From Apostichopus japonicus (Eukaryota > Echinodermata > Holothuroidea > Aspidochirotida > Stichopodidae), in contig NC_092562.1 in NCBI RefSeq assembly GCF_037975245.1, positions 4,892,001 through 4,956,000 of the forward strand: a stretch of DNA of 64,000 bases. The letters are read 5' to 3'. The notes under the pieces are model-generated. The model ran no database searches. It saw only the letters and a program-made list of their open reading frames with translations, and was not told the origin of the DNA. Shown here in pieces: positions 53,107 to 56,874 of the stretch. Made by a program: the position numbers and the translations under genes. Every line of letters starts with the position of its first letter. Position 1 is the first letter of the stretch.

Positions 53107-53604
53107 ACCATATGGGCATAATGTCTATAACAGCTATACACATGTGAGCGACGCGTGATCCACATACCACATGCAGGATCACAACACCTTTACATATCTA
53201 GAAACATAGAAGGTTAGGAAGTGTTATTAAAATGTCGAATTGTCTCTGCTTATTCTCTTTGATGATAACTTTAGACGTTCTCGTGTATAGTAACTAACGT
53301 AGTTTACCCGGATTTCATTCGGGCTTAATAATTACCGAAAAATAGACCAATTCTCATAATGAAGTGAGTCTAGTAAGAAACAAAGCGGCGAAGGTGTGTG
53401 TTATGCGTGTATGTGTGTGTTAATCTGAATGCATTTTGCATACACAATACATACAAGGTATTTACTTAGGCTCATAAATAGGCCTATATAATTTGAATAA
53501 GAGCCATTGTAGTATTTCATAATGCCATACTTACGTTGCGCAACAACCTGGGCTGACACCGAAACAAATACAAACGCTACGATAATGGCCCGCATCATAG
53601 CCAT
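260..53604 (-). CDS. Gene 2: multi-exon modular extracellular protein with 18 LU, 3 Kazal, 3 HYR, frizzled-like and EGF domains (3' end outside window)
   Basis: This is a spliced gene on the minus strand, assembled by hand from splice signals, frame and domain homology. It has 74 placed exons totalling about 9.0 kb of coding sequence (about 3,000 residues). The first exon carries a Met and a hydrophobic signal peptide. Every later exon has an AG acceptor, a GT donor, a length divisible by three and phase 1 at both ends, so all junctions join in frame. Domain order is signal peptide, LU x2, Kazal x3, LU, HYR, LU x3, an array of 11 LU, LU, frizzled-like CRD, HYR x2 and EGF, with Thr-rich linkers between. 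LU domains are disulfide-rich three-finger folds usually found on secreted or GPI-anchored proteins. HYR and EGF are adhesion modules. No membrane anchor or stop codon is seen because the gene runs off the left edge. Apart from repeats listed separately, the sequence between exons is intron with nothing else recognised. The family name and function are unknown; the exon set is well supported, but transcription as a single mRNA is inference. Confidence 0.8.
849..1097 (-). CDS. Gene 2 HYR domain exon 3
   Basis: An 83-codon phase 1-1 exon reads [20 protein letters not shown], then [12 protein letters not shown], then [15 protein letters not shown] and ends SFNITVNEG. It is a paralogue of HYR exon 2 with the same moved cysteine. 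The donor is GTGAAG. Confidence 0.85.
1350..1440. repeat. 15-bp minisatellite, about 6 copies
   Basis: CATGGT recurs at 1360, 1375, 1390, 1405, 1420 and 1435, an exact 15-base period, in the intron between HYR exons 2 and 3. Confidence 0.85.
2265..2430. mobile_element. Palindromic MITE-like element with ~47-bp inverted arms
   Basis: The left arm (2265-2312) starts GGGGTTAATCAATGGTCTAG and the right arm (2384-2430) is its near-perfect reverse complement, with a GC-richer centre. Related sequence (TTAATCCTGTAAGTAACGCA) recurs at about 2138-2161. It lies 22 bases beyond the donor side of HYR exon 2. Transposon family is not assigned. Confidence 0.7.
2452..2700 (-). CDS. Gene 2 HYR domain exon 2
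   Basis: An 83-codon phase 1-1 exon reads [20 protein letters not shown], then [12 protein letters not shown], then [19 protein letters not shown] and ends [10 protein letters not shown]. It fits HYR. The cysteine arrangement differs from the canonical one: the C-terminal Cys is missing (GVGSFFI) and a Cys appears in FPPC, probably a re-paired disulfide. The next HYR exon shares this change. Confidence 0.85.
3158..3190 (-). CDS. Gene 2 linker mini-exon (11 codons)
   Basis: A phase 1-1 exon encodes [12 protein letters not shown] between TTTCACAG and GTAAGA. It is the counterpart by position of the linker after the second CRD of gene 1. Confidence 0.6.
4000..4086. repeat. Probable SINE or LINE 3' fragment with A-run and (ATT)n tail
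   Basis: A short conserved-looking stretch (CCCTTGCGGGTTTCTCCC) is followed by an A13 run and an (ATT)n tail, typical of retroposon 3' ends. No promoter boxes are visible. Confidence 0.4.
4207..4542 (-). CDS. Gene 2 frizzled-like cysteine-rich domain exon
   Basis: A 112-codon phase 1-1 exon starts [19 protein letters not shown], then has [34 protein letters not shown] and LDCSIF, ending GVCDPG. The spacing C-x5-C-x2-LLPYxY, C-x6-9-C-x3-YPPC, C-x3-C-x6-C, LDCSxF and final C follows the ten-cysteine frizzled (FZ) CRD. FZ CRDs bind Wnt lipids in receptors, but in mosaic extracellular proteins they can have other roles. No seven-helix region is present. Related exons occur twice in gene 1. Confidence 0.78.
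4631..4713 (+). repeat. Retroposon 3' tail (GTAAAGCGCCTTGAG motif plus ATT repeat)
   Basis: TTGTAAAGCGCCTTGAGCA, then a CACTACATAAATATTA segment and (ATT)n. This tail form is common at the 3' ends of SINEs and partner LINEs in aquatic animals. The body is missing, so it is a fragment. Confidence 0.5.
5215..5277 (-). CDS. Gene 2 Pro/Thr linker exon (21 codons)
   Basis: A phase 1-1 exon encodes [21 protein letters not shown] after a strong TTTCTTTTGCAG acceptor. It is a rigid, probably O-glycosylated spacer between the last LU and the frizzled-like domain. Confidence 0.75.
5632..6406 (-). CDS. Gene 2 LU domain 18 (exon A 6290-6406, exon B 5632-5847)
   Basis: Exon A (39 codons) reads [38 protein letters not shown]. 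Exon B (72 codons) reads [35 protein letters not shown] and ends [21 protein letters not shown]. The LU cysteine order and CFCxxxxCN ending are kept, but sequence is far from the array, so it was not part of the expansion. Confidence 0.82.
6485..7130. repeat. 53-bp minisatellite, about 12 copies
   Basis: ACCCTGTAACTATAG recurs at 6538, 6591, 6644, 6697, 6747, 6800 and onward. The period is 53 bases with one 50-base unit lacking TAG. It fills the intron between LU array unit 11 and LU domain 18. Confidence 0.92.
7299..8886 (-). CDS. LU array unit 11, last of the array (A 8761-8886, B 8347-8547, linkers 8090-8146, 7299-7334)
   Basis: Exon A is the common form. Exon B reads [37 protein letters not shown] with a GTAATA donor. 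Type 2 and type 3 ([13 protein letters not shown]) linkers follow. A type 1 linker is missing here; instead a 53-bp minisatellite fills the next intron before the divergent LU domain. Confidence 0.87.
9162..11455 (-). CDS. LU array unit 10 (A 11330-11455, B 10917-11117, linkers 10662-10718, 9892-9927, 9162-9209)
   Basis: Exon A is the common form. Exon B reads [32 protein letters not shown] with a GTAATA donor. Linkers are type 2 ([19 protein letters not shown]), type 3 ([13 protein letters not shown]) and type 1 with Met ([17 protein letters not shown]). Exon and intron sequence closely follows unit 11. Confidence 0.88.
11731..14018 (-). CDS. LU array unit 9 (A 13893-14018, B 13478-13678, linkers 13222-13278, 12435-12470, 11731-11778)
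   Basis: Exon A has CDELSVCSF (Leu for Phe, unique). Exon B reads [32 protein letters not shown] with a GTAATA donor. Linkers are type 2 ([19 protein letters not shown]), type 3 ([13 protein letters not shown]) and type 1. Confidence 0.88.
14293..15941 (-). CDS. LU array unit 8 (A 15816-15941, B 15402-15602, linker 14293-14340)
   Basis: Exon A carries CYVCEGEDE as in unit 6. Exon B reads [30 protein letters not shown] with a GTAAGT donor. The intron after B (14840-15400) is duplicated after unit 6 (19340-19900), tying units 8 and 6 together as one class. The linker reads [17 protein letters not shown]. Confidence 0.88.
16209..18514 (-). CDS. LU array unit 7 (A 18389-18514, B 17974-18174, linkers 17719-17775, 16912-16947, 16209-16256)
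   Basis: Exon A has the common CDGEDE and CDEFSVCSF. Exon B reads [30 protein letters not shown] with a GTAATA donor. Linkers are type 2 ([19 protein letters not shown]), type 3 ([13 protein letters not shown]) and a divergent type 1 ([17 protein letters not shown]). Confidence 0.88.
18788..20441 (-). CDS. LU array unit 6 (A 20316-20441, B 19901-20101, linker 18788-18835)
   Basis: Exon A reads [12 protein letters not shown] and [12 protein letters not shown]. Exon B reads [35 protein letters not shown] with a GTAAGT donor. It is a mosaic of the DYIG type and the ADFPEV type. Only the type 1 linker follows ([17 protein letters not shown]). Confidence 0.88.
20716..22948 (-). CDS. LU array unit 5 (A 22823-22948, B 22417-22617, linkers 22162-22218, 21454-21489, 20716-20763)
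   Basis: Exon A is the most divergent in the array: [25 protein letters not shown]. Exon B reads [25 protein letters not shown] with a GTAATA donor. Three linkers follow: type 2 ([19 protein letters not shown]), type 3 ([13 protein letters not shown]) and type 1 ([17 protein letters not shown]). Type 3 has a strong pyrimidine-rich acceptor ending TATAG. Confidence 0.87.
23223..24274 (-). CDS. LU array unit 4 (A 24149-24274, B 23736-23936, linker 23223-23270)
   Basis: Exons A and B match unit 3 in protein sequence ([26 protein letters not shown]). The linker is the common [17 protein letters not shown]. Only isolated intron differences from unit 3 are visible, for example near 24131. Confidence 0.88.
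24432..25358 (-). CDS. LU array unit 3 (A 25233-25358, B 24820-25020, linker 24432-24479)
   Basis: Exon B reads [23 protein letters not shown] and ends [18 protein letters not shown]; Glu for Asp after CFC and Ser for Thr are shared only with unit 4. The linker reads [17 protein letters not shown]. The unit is offset exactly 1,084 bases from unit 4 and is nearly identical to it, introns included. Confidence 0.88.
25516..28281 (-). CDS. LU array unit 2 (A 28156-28281, B 27744-27944, linker 25516-25563)
   Basis: Exon A matches unit 1. Exon B reads [38 protein letters not shown]. The downstream linker has [17 protein letters not shown]. The intron between B and the linker is expanded by a 1.84 kb insertion (about 25585-27424) absent from the neighbouring units, but exons and splice sites are intact. 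Confidence 0.87.
25585..27424. mobile_element. 1.84-kb insertion in the unit 2 to unit 3 intron
   Basis: Array intron sequence stops after 25584 (AGTAAAA) and resumes near 27425 (AAAATGATAACG); the equivalent intron near 24494-24500 is uninterrupted. An 11-base inverted repeat, TATCTCAATAC at 25606-25616 and its complement at 27414-27424, lies near the ends. A (TA)n run at 26505-26534 is inside. No transposase frame was recognised, so it is a non-autonomous element or other insert. Confidence 0.6.
28439..29377 (-). CDS. LU array unit 1 (A 29252-29377, B 28838-29038, linker 28439-28486)
   Basis: Exon A is 42 codons ([38 protein letters not shown]). Exon B is 67 codons ([56 protein letters not shown]). 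The type 1 linker encodes [17 protein letters not shown]. This unit alone has Ala for Thr in CITAER. All splice sites are canonical, with a GTAAGT donor after B. Confidence 0.88.
29754..29801 (-). CDS. Gene 2 linker mini-exon before the LU array
   Basis: A phase 1-1 exon encodes [17 protein letters not shown]. Its start resembles the array's type 2 linker ([19 protein letters not shown]) and its end the type 1 linker, so it may be related to the source of both. Confidence 0.72.
30735..31870 (-). CDS. Gene 2 LU domain 6 (exon A 31700-31870, exon B 30735-30947)
   Basis: Exon A is 57 codons: a fused linker [17 protein letters not shown] runs directly into [19 protein letters not shown] and [18 protein letters not shown]. 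Exon B (71 codons) reads [33 protein letters not shown] and ends [20 protein letters not shown]. The ITAERYxDDFIG motif is shared with the array. The linker fused into exon A differs from the usual separate mini-exon. Confidence 0.86.
32426..32473 (-). CDS. Gene 2 linker mini-exon (16 codons), [16 protein letters not shown]
   Basis: This phase 1-1 exon is homologous to the linker exons of gene 1 at 61035-61082 and 63600-63647 (PLEELETTEMLSTEIG). Conservation of the same 16-codon linker between the two genes supports it as a real exon and supports paralogy. Confidence 0.75.
32744..33585 (-). CDS. Gene 2 LU domain 5 (exon A 33463-33585, exon B 32744-32956)
   Basis: Exon A reads [37 protein letters not shown]. 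Exon B (71 codons) reads [40 protein letters not shown] and ends [21 protein letters not shown] plus one more codon. It has ten cysteines. The [10 protein letters not shown] stretch is close to the array's [10 protein letters not shown]. Confidence 0.86.
33590..34385. repeat. 66-bp minisatellite with longer variants, about 10 copies
   Basis: AGAAGCACATTAGGGTCACA and variants recur about every 66 bases (some 74-84), each unit rich in GCACATGACAAGCTCATAAG. It lies in the intron above LU domain 5 exon A. Confidence 0.88.
34448..34492 (-). CDS. Gene 2 linker mini-exon (15 codons)
   Basis: A phase 1-1 exon encodes [15 protein letters not shown] between a TCACAG acceptor and a GTAAGA donor. The acceptor is followed by a second AG, so the first two exon bases are uncertain. 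It lies just above a 66-bp minisatellite. Confidence 0.58.
36214..36252 (-). CDS. Gene 2 linker mini-exon (13 codons)
   Basis: A phase 1-1 exon encodes [13 protein letters not shown] between a GGCAG acceptor and a GTGAGA donor. It is a Ser/Thr/Pro linker without cysteine. Confidence 0.58.
36603..37647 (-). CDS. Gene 2 LU domain 4 (exon A 37516-37647, exon B 36603-36806)
   Basis: Exon A (44 codons) reads [21 protein letters not shown], with later [19 protein letters not shown]. Exon B (68 codons) reads [21 protein letters not shown] and ends [31 protein letters not shown] matches the array exon A ending [10 protein letters not shown], so this domain is close to the founder of the array. Confidence 0.86.
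38339..38587 (-). CDS. Gene 2 HYR domain exon 1
   Basis: An 83-codon phase 1-1 exon reads [20 protein letters not shown], then [10 protein letters not shown], then [15 protein letters not shown] and [10 protein letters not shown]. The pattern P-x-I-x-x-CP, DxSGP, F-x-x-GSTxVxYxxxD and a closing CxFxVxV is the hyalin repeat (HYR), an immunoglobulin-like adhesion module. It has both canonical cysteines, unlike the two HYR exons near the left edge. It splits the LU domains into an N-terminal and a main group. Confidence 0.85.
39378..39625. repeat. 53-55-bp minisatellite, 5 copies
   Basis: GATACAGAGTAACTTGAAAT starts at 39378, 39431, 39486, 39539 and 39592, in the intron between the linker at 39737 and the HYR exon at 38587. 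Confidence 0.9.
39737..39778 (-). CDS. Gene 2 linker mini-exon (14 codons)
   Basis: A phase 1-1 exon encodes [14 protein letters not shown] between TTTCAG and GTAGGT. It is a Ser/Thr/Pro linker before the HYR domain. Confidence 0.6.
40227..40262 (-). CDS. Gene 2 linker mini-exon (12 codons)
   Basis: A phase 1-1 exon encodes [13 protein letters not shown] between AACAG and GTAAAT. It is Thr/Glu-rich and resembles the other linkers of this gene. Confidence 0.6.
40690..40731 (-). CDS. Gene 2 linker mini-exon (14 codons)
   Basis: Between a CAG acceptor and a GTAAGC donor the minus strand encodes [14 protein letters not shown] in phase 1. No cysteines are present; it is a short acidic Ser/Thr linker. 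Support is splice signals plus phase, so confidence is moderate. Confidence 0.6.
41381..42254 (-). CDS. Gene 2 LU domain 3 (exon A 42132-42254, exon B 41381-41578)
   Basis: Exon A reads [37 protein letters not shown]. Exon B reads [34 protein letters not shown] and ends [18 protein letters not shown]. The pair is clearly related to the array LU domains (FINVTV, VEGVxGC, ACFC), though more divergent. Exon B is the parent-like copy of the relic at 44942-45004. Confidence 0.85.
43119..43259 (-). CDS. Gene 2 Kazal exon 3
   Basis: A 47-codon exon with six Kazal cysteines: [29 protein letters not shown] and DGECDPG. It has an AG acceptor at 43260-43261 and a GTATG donor. It differs from Kazal exon 2 by a few substitutions (for example Ser for Gly before NLC). 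Both copies are intact, so the protein carries three consecutive Kazal domains. Confidence 0.88.
43326..43685. mobile_element. 360-bp MITE with TTAA target duplications
   Basis: The element is flanked by TTAA at 43322-43325 and 43686-43689. Its ends share an inverted core (AAGACTCGC at the left, GCGAGTCTTT at the right). The duplicated Kazal intron holds the empty site, a single TTAA at 44433-44436 with matching flanks. TTAA duplication is known for piggyBac and Kolobok-type elements; which one is not determined. Confidence 0.75.
43729..44164. mobile_element. hAT-like MITE with TAGGGATGCACCG termini
   Basis: Terminal inverted repeats TAGGGATGCACCG are found at both ends, with inner CCGGCCGGA-type palindromic stretches. 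The end sequence resembles known hAT superfamily termini. It sits exactly between the two duplicated Kazal segments. A clean 8-base target duplication was not seen. Confidence 0.65.
44230..44370 (-). CDS. Gene 2 Kazal exon 2
   Basis: A 141-base phase 1-1 exon, nearly identical to Kazal exon 3, reads [19 protein letters not shown], then [14 protein letters not shown] and EC. Flanking intron sequence (about 44165-44492) is also duplicated at 43054-43720, so this is a recent tandem exon duplication. All six Kazal cysteines remain. Confidence 0.88.
44942..45004 (-). pseudogene. Relic of an LU B exon (3' part only)
   Basis: The minus strand reads [22 protein letters not shown] and then an in-phase GTAAGA donor. 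This closely matches the end of the LU B exon at 41381-41578 ([22 protein letters not shown]). Upstream of the KASG codons the homology stops and no acceptor or first-half cysteines are present, so about two thirds of the exon is lost. It lies between Kazal exons 1 and 2. It is likely a dead remnant of an LU domain once present here, though use as a cryptic exon cannot be excluded. Confidence 0.65.
45562..45702 (-). CDS. Gene 2 Kazal exon 1
   Basis: A 47-codon phase 1-1 exon reads [19 protein letters not shown], then [14 protein letters not shown] and TGEC. The C-x3-C, PVCGSDGxTYxNxC and final Cys are the hallmark of a six-cysteine Kazal (serine protease inhibitor-like or follistatin-like) domain. 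The short C1-C2 spacing marks it as non-classical. Whether it inhibits a protease cannot be told from sequence alone. It is the first of three Kazal exons and differs more from the other two than they do from each other. Confidence 0.88.
46018..46722 (-). CDS. Gene 2 LU domain 2 (exon A 46600-46722, exon B 46018-46212)
   Basis: Exon A (41 codons) reads [17 protein letters not shown] with later [18 protein letters not shown]. Exon B (65 codons) reads [16 protein letters not shown] and ends [19 protein letters not shown]. Ten cysteines lie in LU order. Exon A resembles the LU A exon of gene 1 (RRCYSCNGIDECSQSLEEL). A tRNA-derived SINE begins only about 25 bases 5' (in gene sense) of the exon B acceptor and fills most of the intron between A and B. 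Confidence 0.82.
46236..46558 (+). mobile_element. tRNA-derived SINE copy 1
   Basis: It shares sequence with copy 2 from the GGTTAACACCGGTGCCTTTC segment to the AGGAGGATCTAA segment, and ends in a (GAT)n tail at 46541-46558. Box B (near 46288-46299) is slightly changed (GAGTTCGAGTC). Confidence 0.75.
47041..47290 (+). mobile_element. tRNA-derived SINE copy 2
   Basis: It has a canonical RNA polymerase III box A (TAGCTTAGTGG, 47048-47058) and box B (GGTTCGAGTCA, 47092-47102). A tRNA-unrelated body follows (GACTTCGGTCAGCTTG to GCTTGCAGGAGG), then an ATAC-rich tail. It is not a functional tRNA gene. Confidence 0.8.
48410..49276 (-). CDS. Gene 2 LU domain 1 (exon A 49169-49276, exon B 48410-48631)
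   Basis: Exon A reads [14 protein letters not shown] and continues to [16 protein letters not shown], with the LxCYxC start typical of Ly6/uPAR domains. Exon B has [25 protein letters not shown] and then a tail [15 protein letters not shown] that acts as a fused linker. The closing CxC-x4-CN is the LU signature. The B exon is 74 codons, longer than others because the linker is not a separate exon. This domain is divergent from the array and directly follows the signal peptide, so it is probably the oldest N-terminal LU module. Confidence 0.8.
49009..49078. repeat. (ATT)n/(AGT)n microsatellite
   Basis: ATT and ACTATAATT repeats followed by (AGT)n, in the intron between LU domain 1 exons A and B. 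Confidence 0.85.
49334..49500. repeat. Dispersed repeat copy with hAT-like end
   Basis: It starts CAGGGGCGTATCCATGCAGG and shares CTATCTAAGCGGAGCGCCAC with the copy at 50513-50660. The start resembles common hAT termini. The far end is not defined. Confidence 0.5.
50513..50660. repeat. Dispersed repeat, second copy
   Basis: It shares ACTATCTAAGCGTAGCGCCA, GGCGCGACGCGTACAAGAAA and a CCCAGATCGCTGGAAATG segment with 49334-49500, with many differences, so the copies are old. Confidence 0.55.
51020..51206. repeat. Pyrimidine tract and adjoining inverted terminus
   Basis: About 140 bases of nearly pure C/T (51020-51162) are followed by a GC palindrome and CCTGGATACGCGCCTG (51191-51206), whose complement resembles the start at 49334. 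The long open frame across it is composition, not coding. Confidence 0.55.
53048..53101. repeat. (AT)n microsatellite
   Basis: About 27 uninterrupted AT dinucleotides in intron 1 of gene 2. Confidence 0.95.
53535..53604 (-). CDS. Gene 2 exon 1: start codon and signal peptide
   Basis: The minus strand reads [19 protein letters not shown] followed by VVAQ, then a GTAAGT donor after one base of the next codon. The short N-region with Arg, the hydrophobic core and the small residues before Gln make a classic secretory signal peptide. The ATG has a good context (CAACCATGG). The phase 1 donor fits the phase 1 acceptor of the LU exon at 49276, giving the junction AQLLECYAC. A sequence resembling an acceptor (TTTCTAACAG) ends eight bases before the ATG, so a 5' UTR exon may exist upstream. 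A weak AT-rich TATA-like stretch lies near 53645; I do not call a promoter. Confidence 0.75.
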
Positions 53605-56600
53605 GGTTGCACTGTTAGAAACCAAAGACCCTCACAGCAGAAAATATATTTCCTAAAAGTTAGATCAATTTCCAATGTTCATCTATATCACTGTGCTACC
53701 ATGACATGATATCGACTTATTACTCCTTGTATCCAGTTATAGACGTCCACGGTATACTCAGCTATACCCGTTCTGATGGCTTATCGCTACCTGGTACAAC
53801 GTGTTTATATGACACCAGTATCACAGTGTACAAGAAACCAATCATAGCATTCATCGACAGCATAACCTTAACAATGCCAAAAAGAACCTTGTGTTTTTGA
53901 AACCGATGTTAGTTCAATCTGAAAGGTGTTACAGTTCAATGACTACAGTGGTACTGCTTGACTAACTCAACTTTTGTCTCTTCGCTTGACGAGTTACCAT
54001 CTTTGAAGGATATTCTGTGCCTTTTTTTGGTTATATACTATTGGTAACCTAGGTGTTAACAATTACTCGATATATGAACACTTTGTATATACGCCTACAA
54101 CAATATCTACGAGACAAGAATTCGTTTATTTAATAAAGGTGCATGTATAGACTTTAGACAAAGTTGGGTATATATATACGTTTCTGTAATTTCCGCGCGA
54201 ATATATAATGGAAGAGTTAAATCGTCGACTCCCGAGTTTCCTATCATTATACTACCATCAAGCTCGAGAAAAGTGTAAGAACTTAGTCTATAGATCACAC
54301 GAAATCTATTTGCACAAACTATTTAAATGTAGAGGAGCAAAGAGTATATGCCCCTGATGTTCAGTCAATCATTACATCTTTTCAAGGAACTTGCATAAAT
54401 GTAAGAGGAACTAAGAATTTTCACCCAAAATGGCTTCGTGATTTGAGACCCAGGCTTTCTCATGGAAGGCTCCGTATATTCTGAGGATTTTGTGTAACAC
54501 TGTTGAGTACTTTTTGCTTTAACAAAATAACGTGTAGTACTTTTAACTCAATGTTCATGTCGATGGTACTCCAGTTAGTTGTTTTCTCGTTCTCCGCTAA
54601 AGCGCATGACCTATAGTTTCATCGAGCTGTTATCAAGGGGTAACTATCAGGGGGGGGGGGGGCAGACGAGGTCATAACCCCTCAGTAAGAACTTGTAAAA
54701 GCGCTTAATGAAACAAAGGTTACATCGCGACATTCGAGCTGACCAAAAAATATGTACAACCTAAAAAGAAAAACGAAATCATTTGATAGTAGAAAGAAAG
54801 AAAATAAAACTCAATACACAGCTTTAAGGTTGTTTCAATTCATGCCACTATTATGTGTTAATAAAATCAATTTACTTGTTCAACTCTTTAACAAATTTAA
54901 CACGTTATCTTGTTGAGATTGTAATCGTCAAAGAGTATACACTAGTTAAGCACTGTGTACATTGATATACGCATGGCCAATGAACTTGAACAGGGATACT
55001 GTGAAACTTGTGAAATTGAACAATATCATTATGTTATTACACACATGCGAGTGTCTTTATAAACATGGATAAAGCGTTAGTGCTCCATCAAGGTGTGAAC
55101 ATATCGAAATAGACTCTAAAATGATAGATATATCAATAGTTTTGTTACTGGTTACTGTGAGTATATAACTCGAATATATATCTCGATTTACACTAGTTCG
55201 ATATAGGAATTTAGGGATTTTCTTGGGGTGAGATGCTGAATTTCTCGCTTATATATCTAATCACATATTCAGACCTACGTTACTACATTGTATTTATTTA
55301 AAATGTAAACATAAGTATATACTGTTAACAAATCTTTTATTTTTCGGATAATTTTCATGTAAACGCAAACTGAAATAAAAATAACCCTGCAATACGCGCA
55401 TTATTCATCGTGTCATGTTATGGATATGATTGAGTCATACTTACCGTCGAATATTATATTCGATATTCATCGCTTTATTTTTCAACGACGAACAACGAAA
55501 AGTGAAACATGTAACCCTATACCTTTTGCTCGAAGTTTAAACAAGTTTGATACGGAACTTAAGCACTGTGGTAGTTTTCTATATGAAAGGTACTATTCAT
55601 ACGAAAAAAGACAAGTTCCTGGTCATATAGTATACATATGTCTCTTGTCGTCTATGTGAAACAGGATATATGACAGCCTGGGCACTCAATTAATTTTTAA
55701 CGAGGGTCAGAGAGAAACATTAGTTGGCGCAAATAGCGGCACAACACCAAAATATCGCTACTGTACCTATATGCATAAGGCAGAGTGCAGGGTAGGGAGT
55801 AAAGCCGGTAAGGTGCTCAAGTCGTAAATGACTTCTGGGTCCGCATCGCCGATCAGTGCAAGATATGGGACGACTATTGTTTTAACGGGGGCCGAACTGA
55901 ATCTTTCAGGTGATAGCCGGTATTTGTCCAAAGGGTCGCCTATGGAATGATGACCCCTGGAATTTGGCATGTTGCAGAATATGAAACTTTCGGAGAAGGG
56001 CAAAATACGATCTTCAAACTAATGTGGATTGCTTGTCAATCCATAACGTTATGGTAATATCAATGGTTACCTGGATATGACGTCACAAATTCAGAGAAAG
56101 GGGAAAAAGGGCATAAAGAATATTCCGCAGAATGATTATACGAATTATACATAACTTTGTTACTAGGCCTACTCCGGCCAGTAGAAGGCGAAGACATCCC
56201 ACGTGTTTGAATCAAGTTATAGGAATACTTAATTCAGTCTTCTAAAATGTCAAATATAATATGTGAGAGGGTTAATTTATATTCAGTTAAATTATGTTTC
56301 ATCGAAAAGACATCCGCAAAATGGTTTCACAATAGATATCATTTGACTTTTCTGTTTCACGTTGGGGCGATATGTGTGTGGTTCATAAACCATTTTTCAT
56401 AAGTGCAACATTCTCTCATTTATGGTTTGCTCATAGACCGTAATGTGCTAATTTCACTCATCTTCCTATTGGTTATCATACTGGGTTGTAATAATCTCGT
56501 TTACGTGTAACGTGGCGTACATCCAGCGACTCTATACGTTGTTTTGAGAATGGAATTTAATGGTCTCAAATAACTGCTAAAACTTAAATATTAAAACAAC

Positions 56601-56766
56601 AATTTCATTAAAATTTCGATCCACCATTTTAAGTTCCTTTGTTTGTTCTCGTCCTGTATAGAAGTCATATCATTCTTACAAGTCTAGTGTTTTTTTACAG
56701 AAGAATTATCTCTTGTTTTATGATAGTATTTCAAGACCTTTCTTATTGGTGTTCCTTTACACTTAC
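53605..56766. other. Interval between the last gene 1 exon and gene 2 start
   Basis: No convincing exon, HYR or EGF homology is seen here. A 12-base G run lies near 54650. A GC-richer open frame on the minus strand (55767-56024, ending ALLPTLHSALCI then stop) could be read in phase 1 from a weak TTGAAG acceptor and is the only candidate terminal exon for gene 1; it has no recognisable domain and no pyrimidine tract. The gene 2 promoter should lie near 53.6-54 kb but no element is clear. Confidence 0.4.
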
Positions 56767-56874
56767 CTCTTATTTCTTGCGGTGGTAGTGCAGGCTGAAT
56801 ATTCGTTGTTGATTCCAAGTCTAATTGACGTTTTGCATCTGTTACCATGACTAGGGGATCAAGGTCTTCAACAC
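56767..56874 (-). CDS. Gene 1 linker exon (36 codons), last exon recognised
   Basis: A phase 1-1 exon reads VEDLDPLVMVTDAKRQLDLE, then STTNIQPALPPQEIRG, with acceptor TCATAG and donor GTAAGT. The intact donor shows more coding sequence should follow downstream. Confidence 0.65.

Larger units (their letters stand above)
49277..53534. other. Gene 2 intron 1, repeat-rich
   Basis: The largest intron (4.3 kb). It contains two copies of a dispersed repeat (49334 and 50513), C and G homopolymers (50349-50365, 50703-50716), a long pyrimidine tract (51020-51162) and an (AT)n tract (53048-53101). No coding signal was recognised. Confidence 0.6.
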
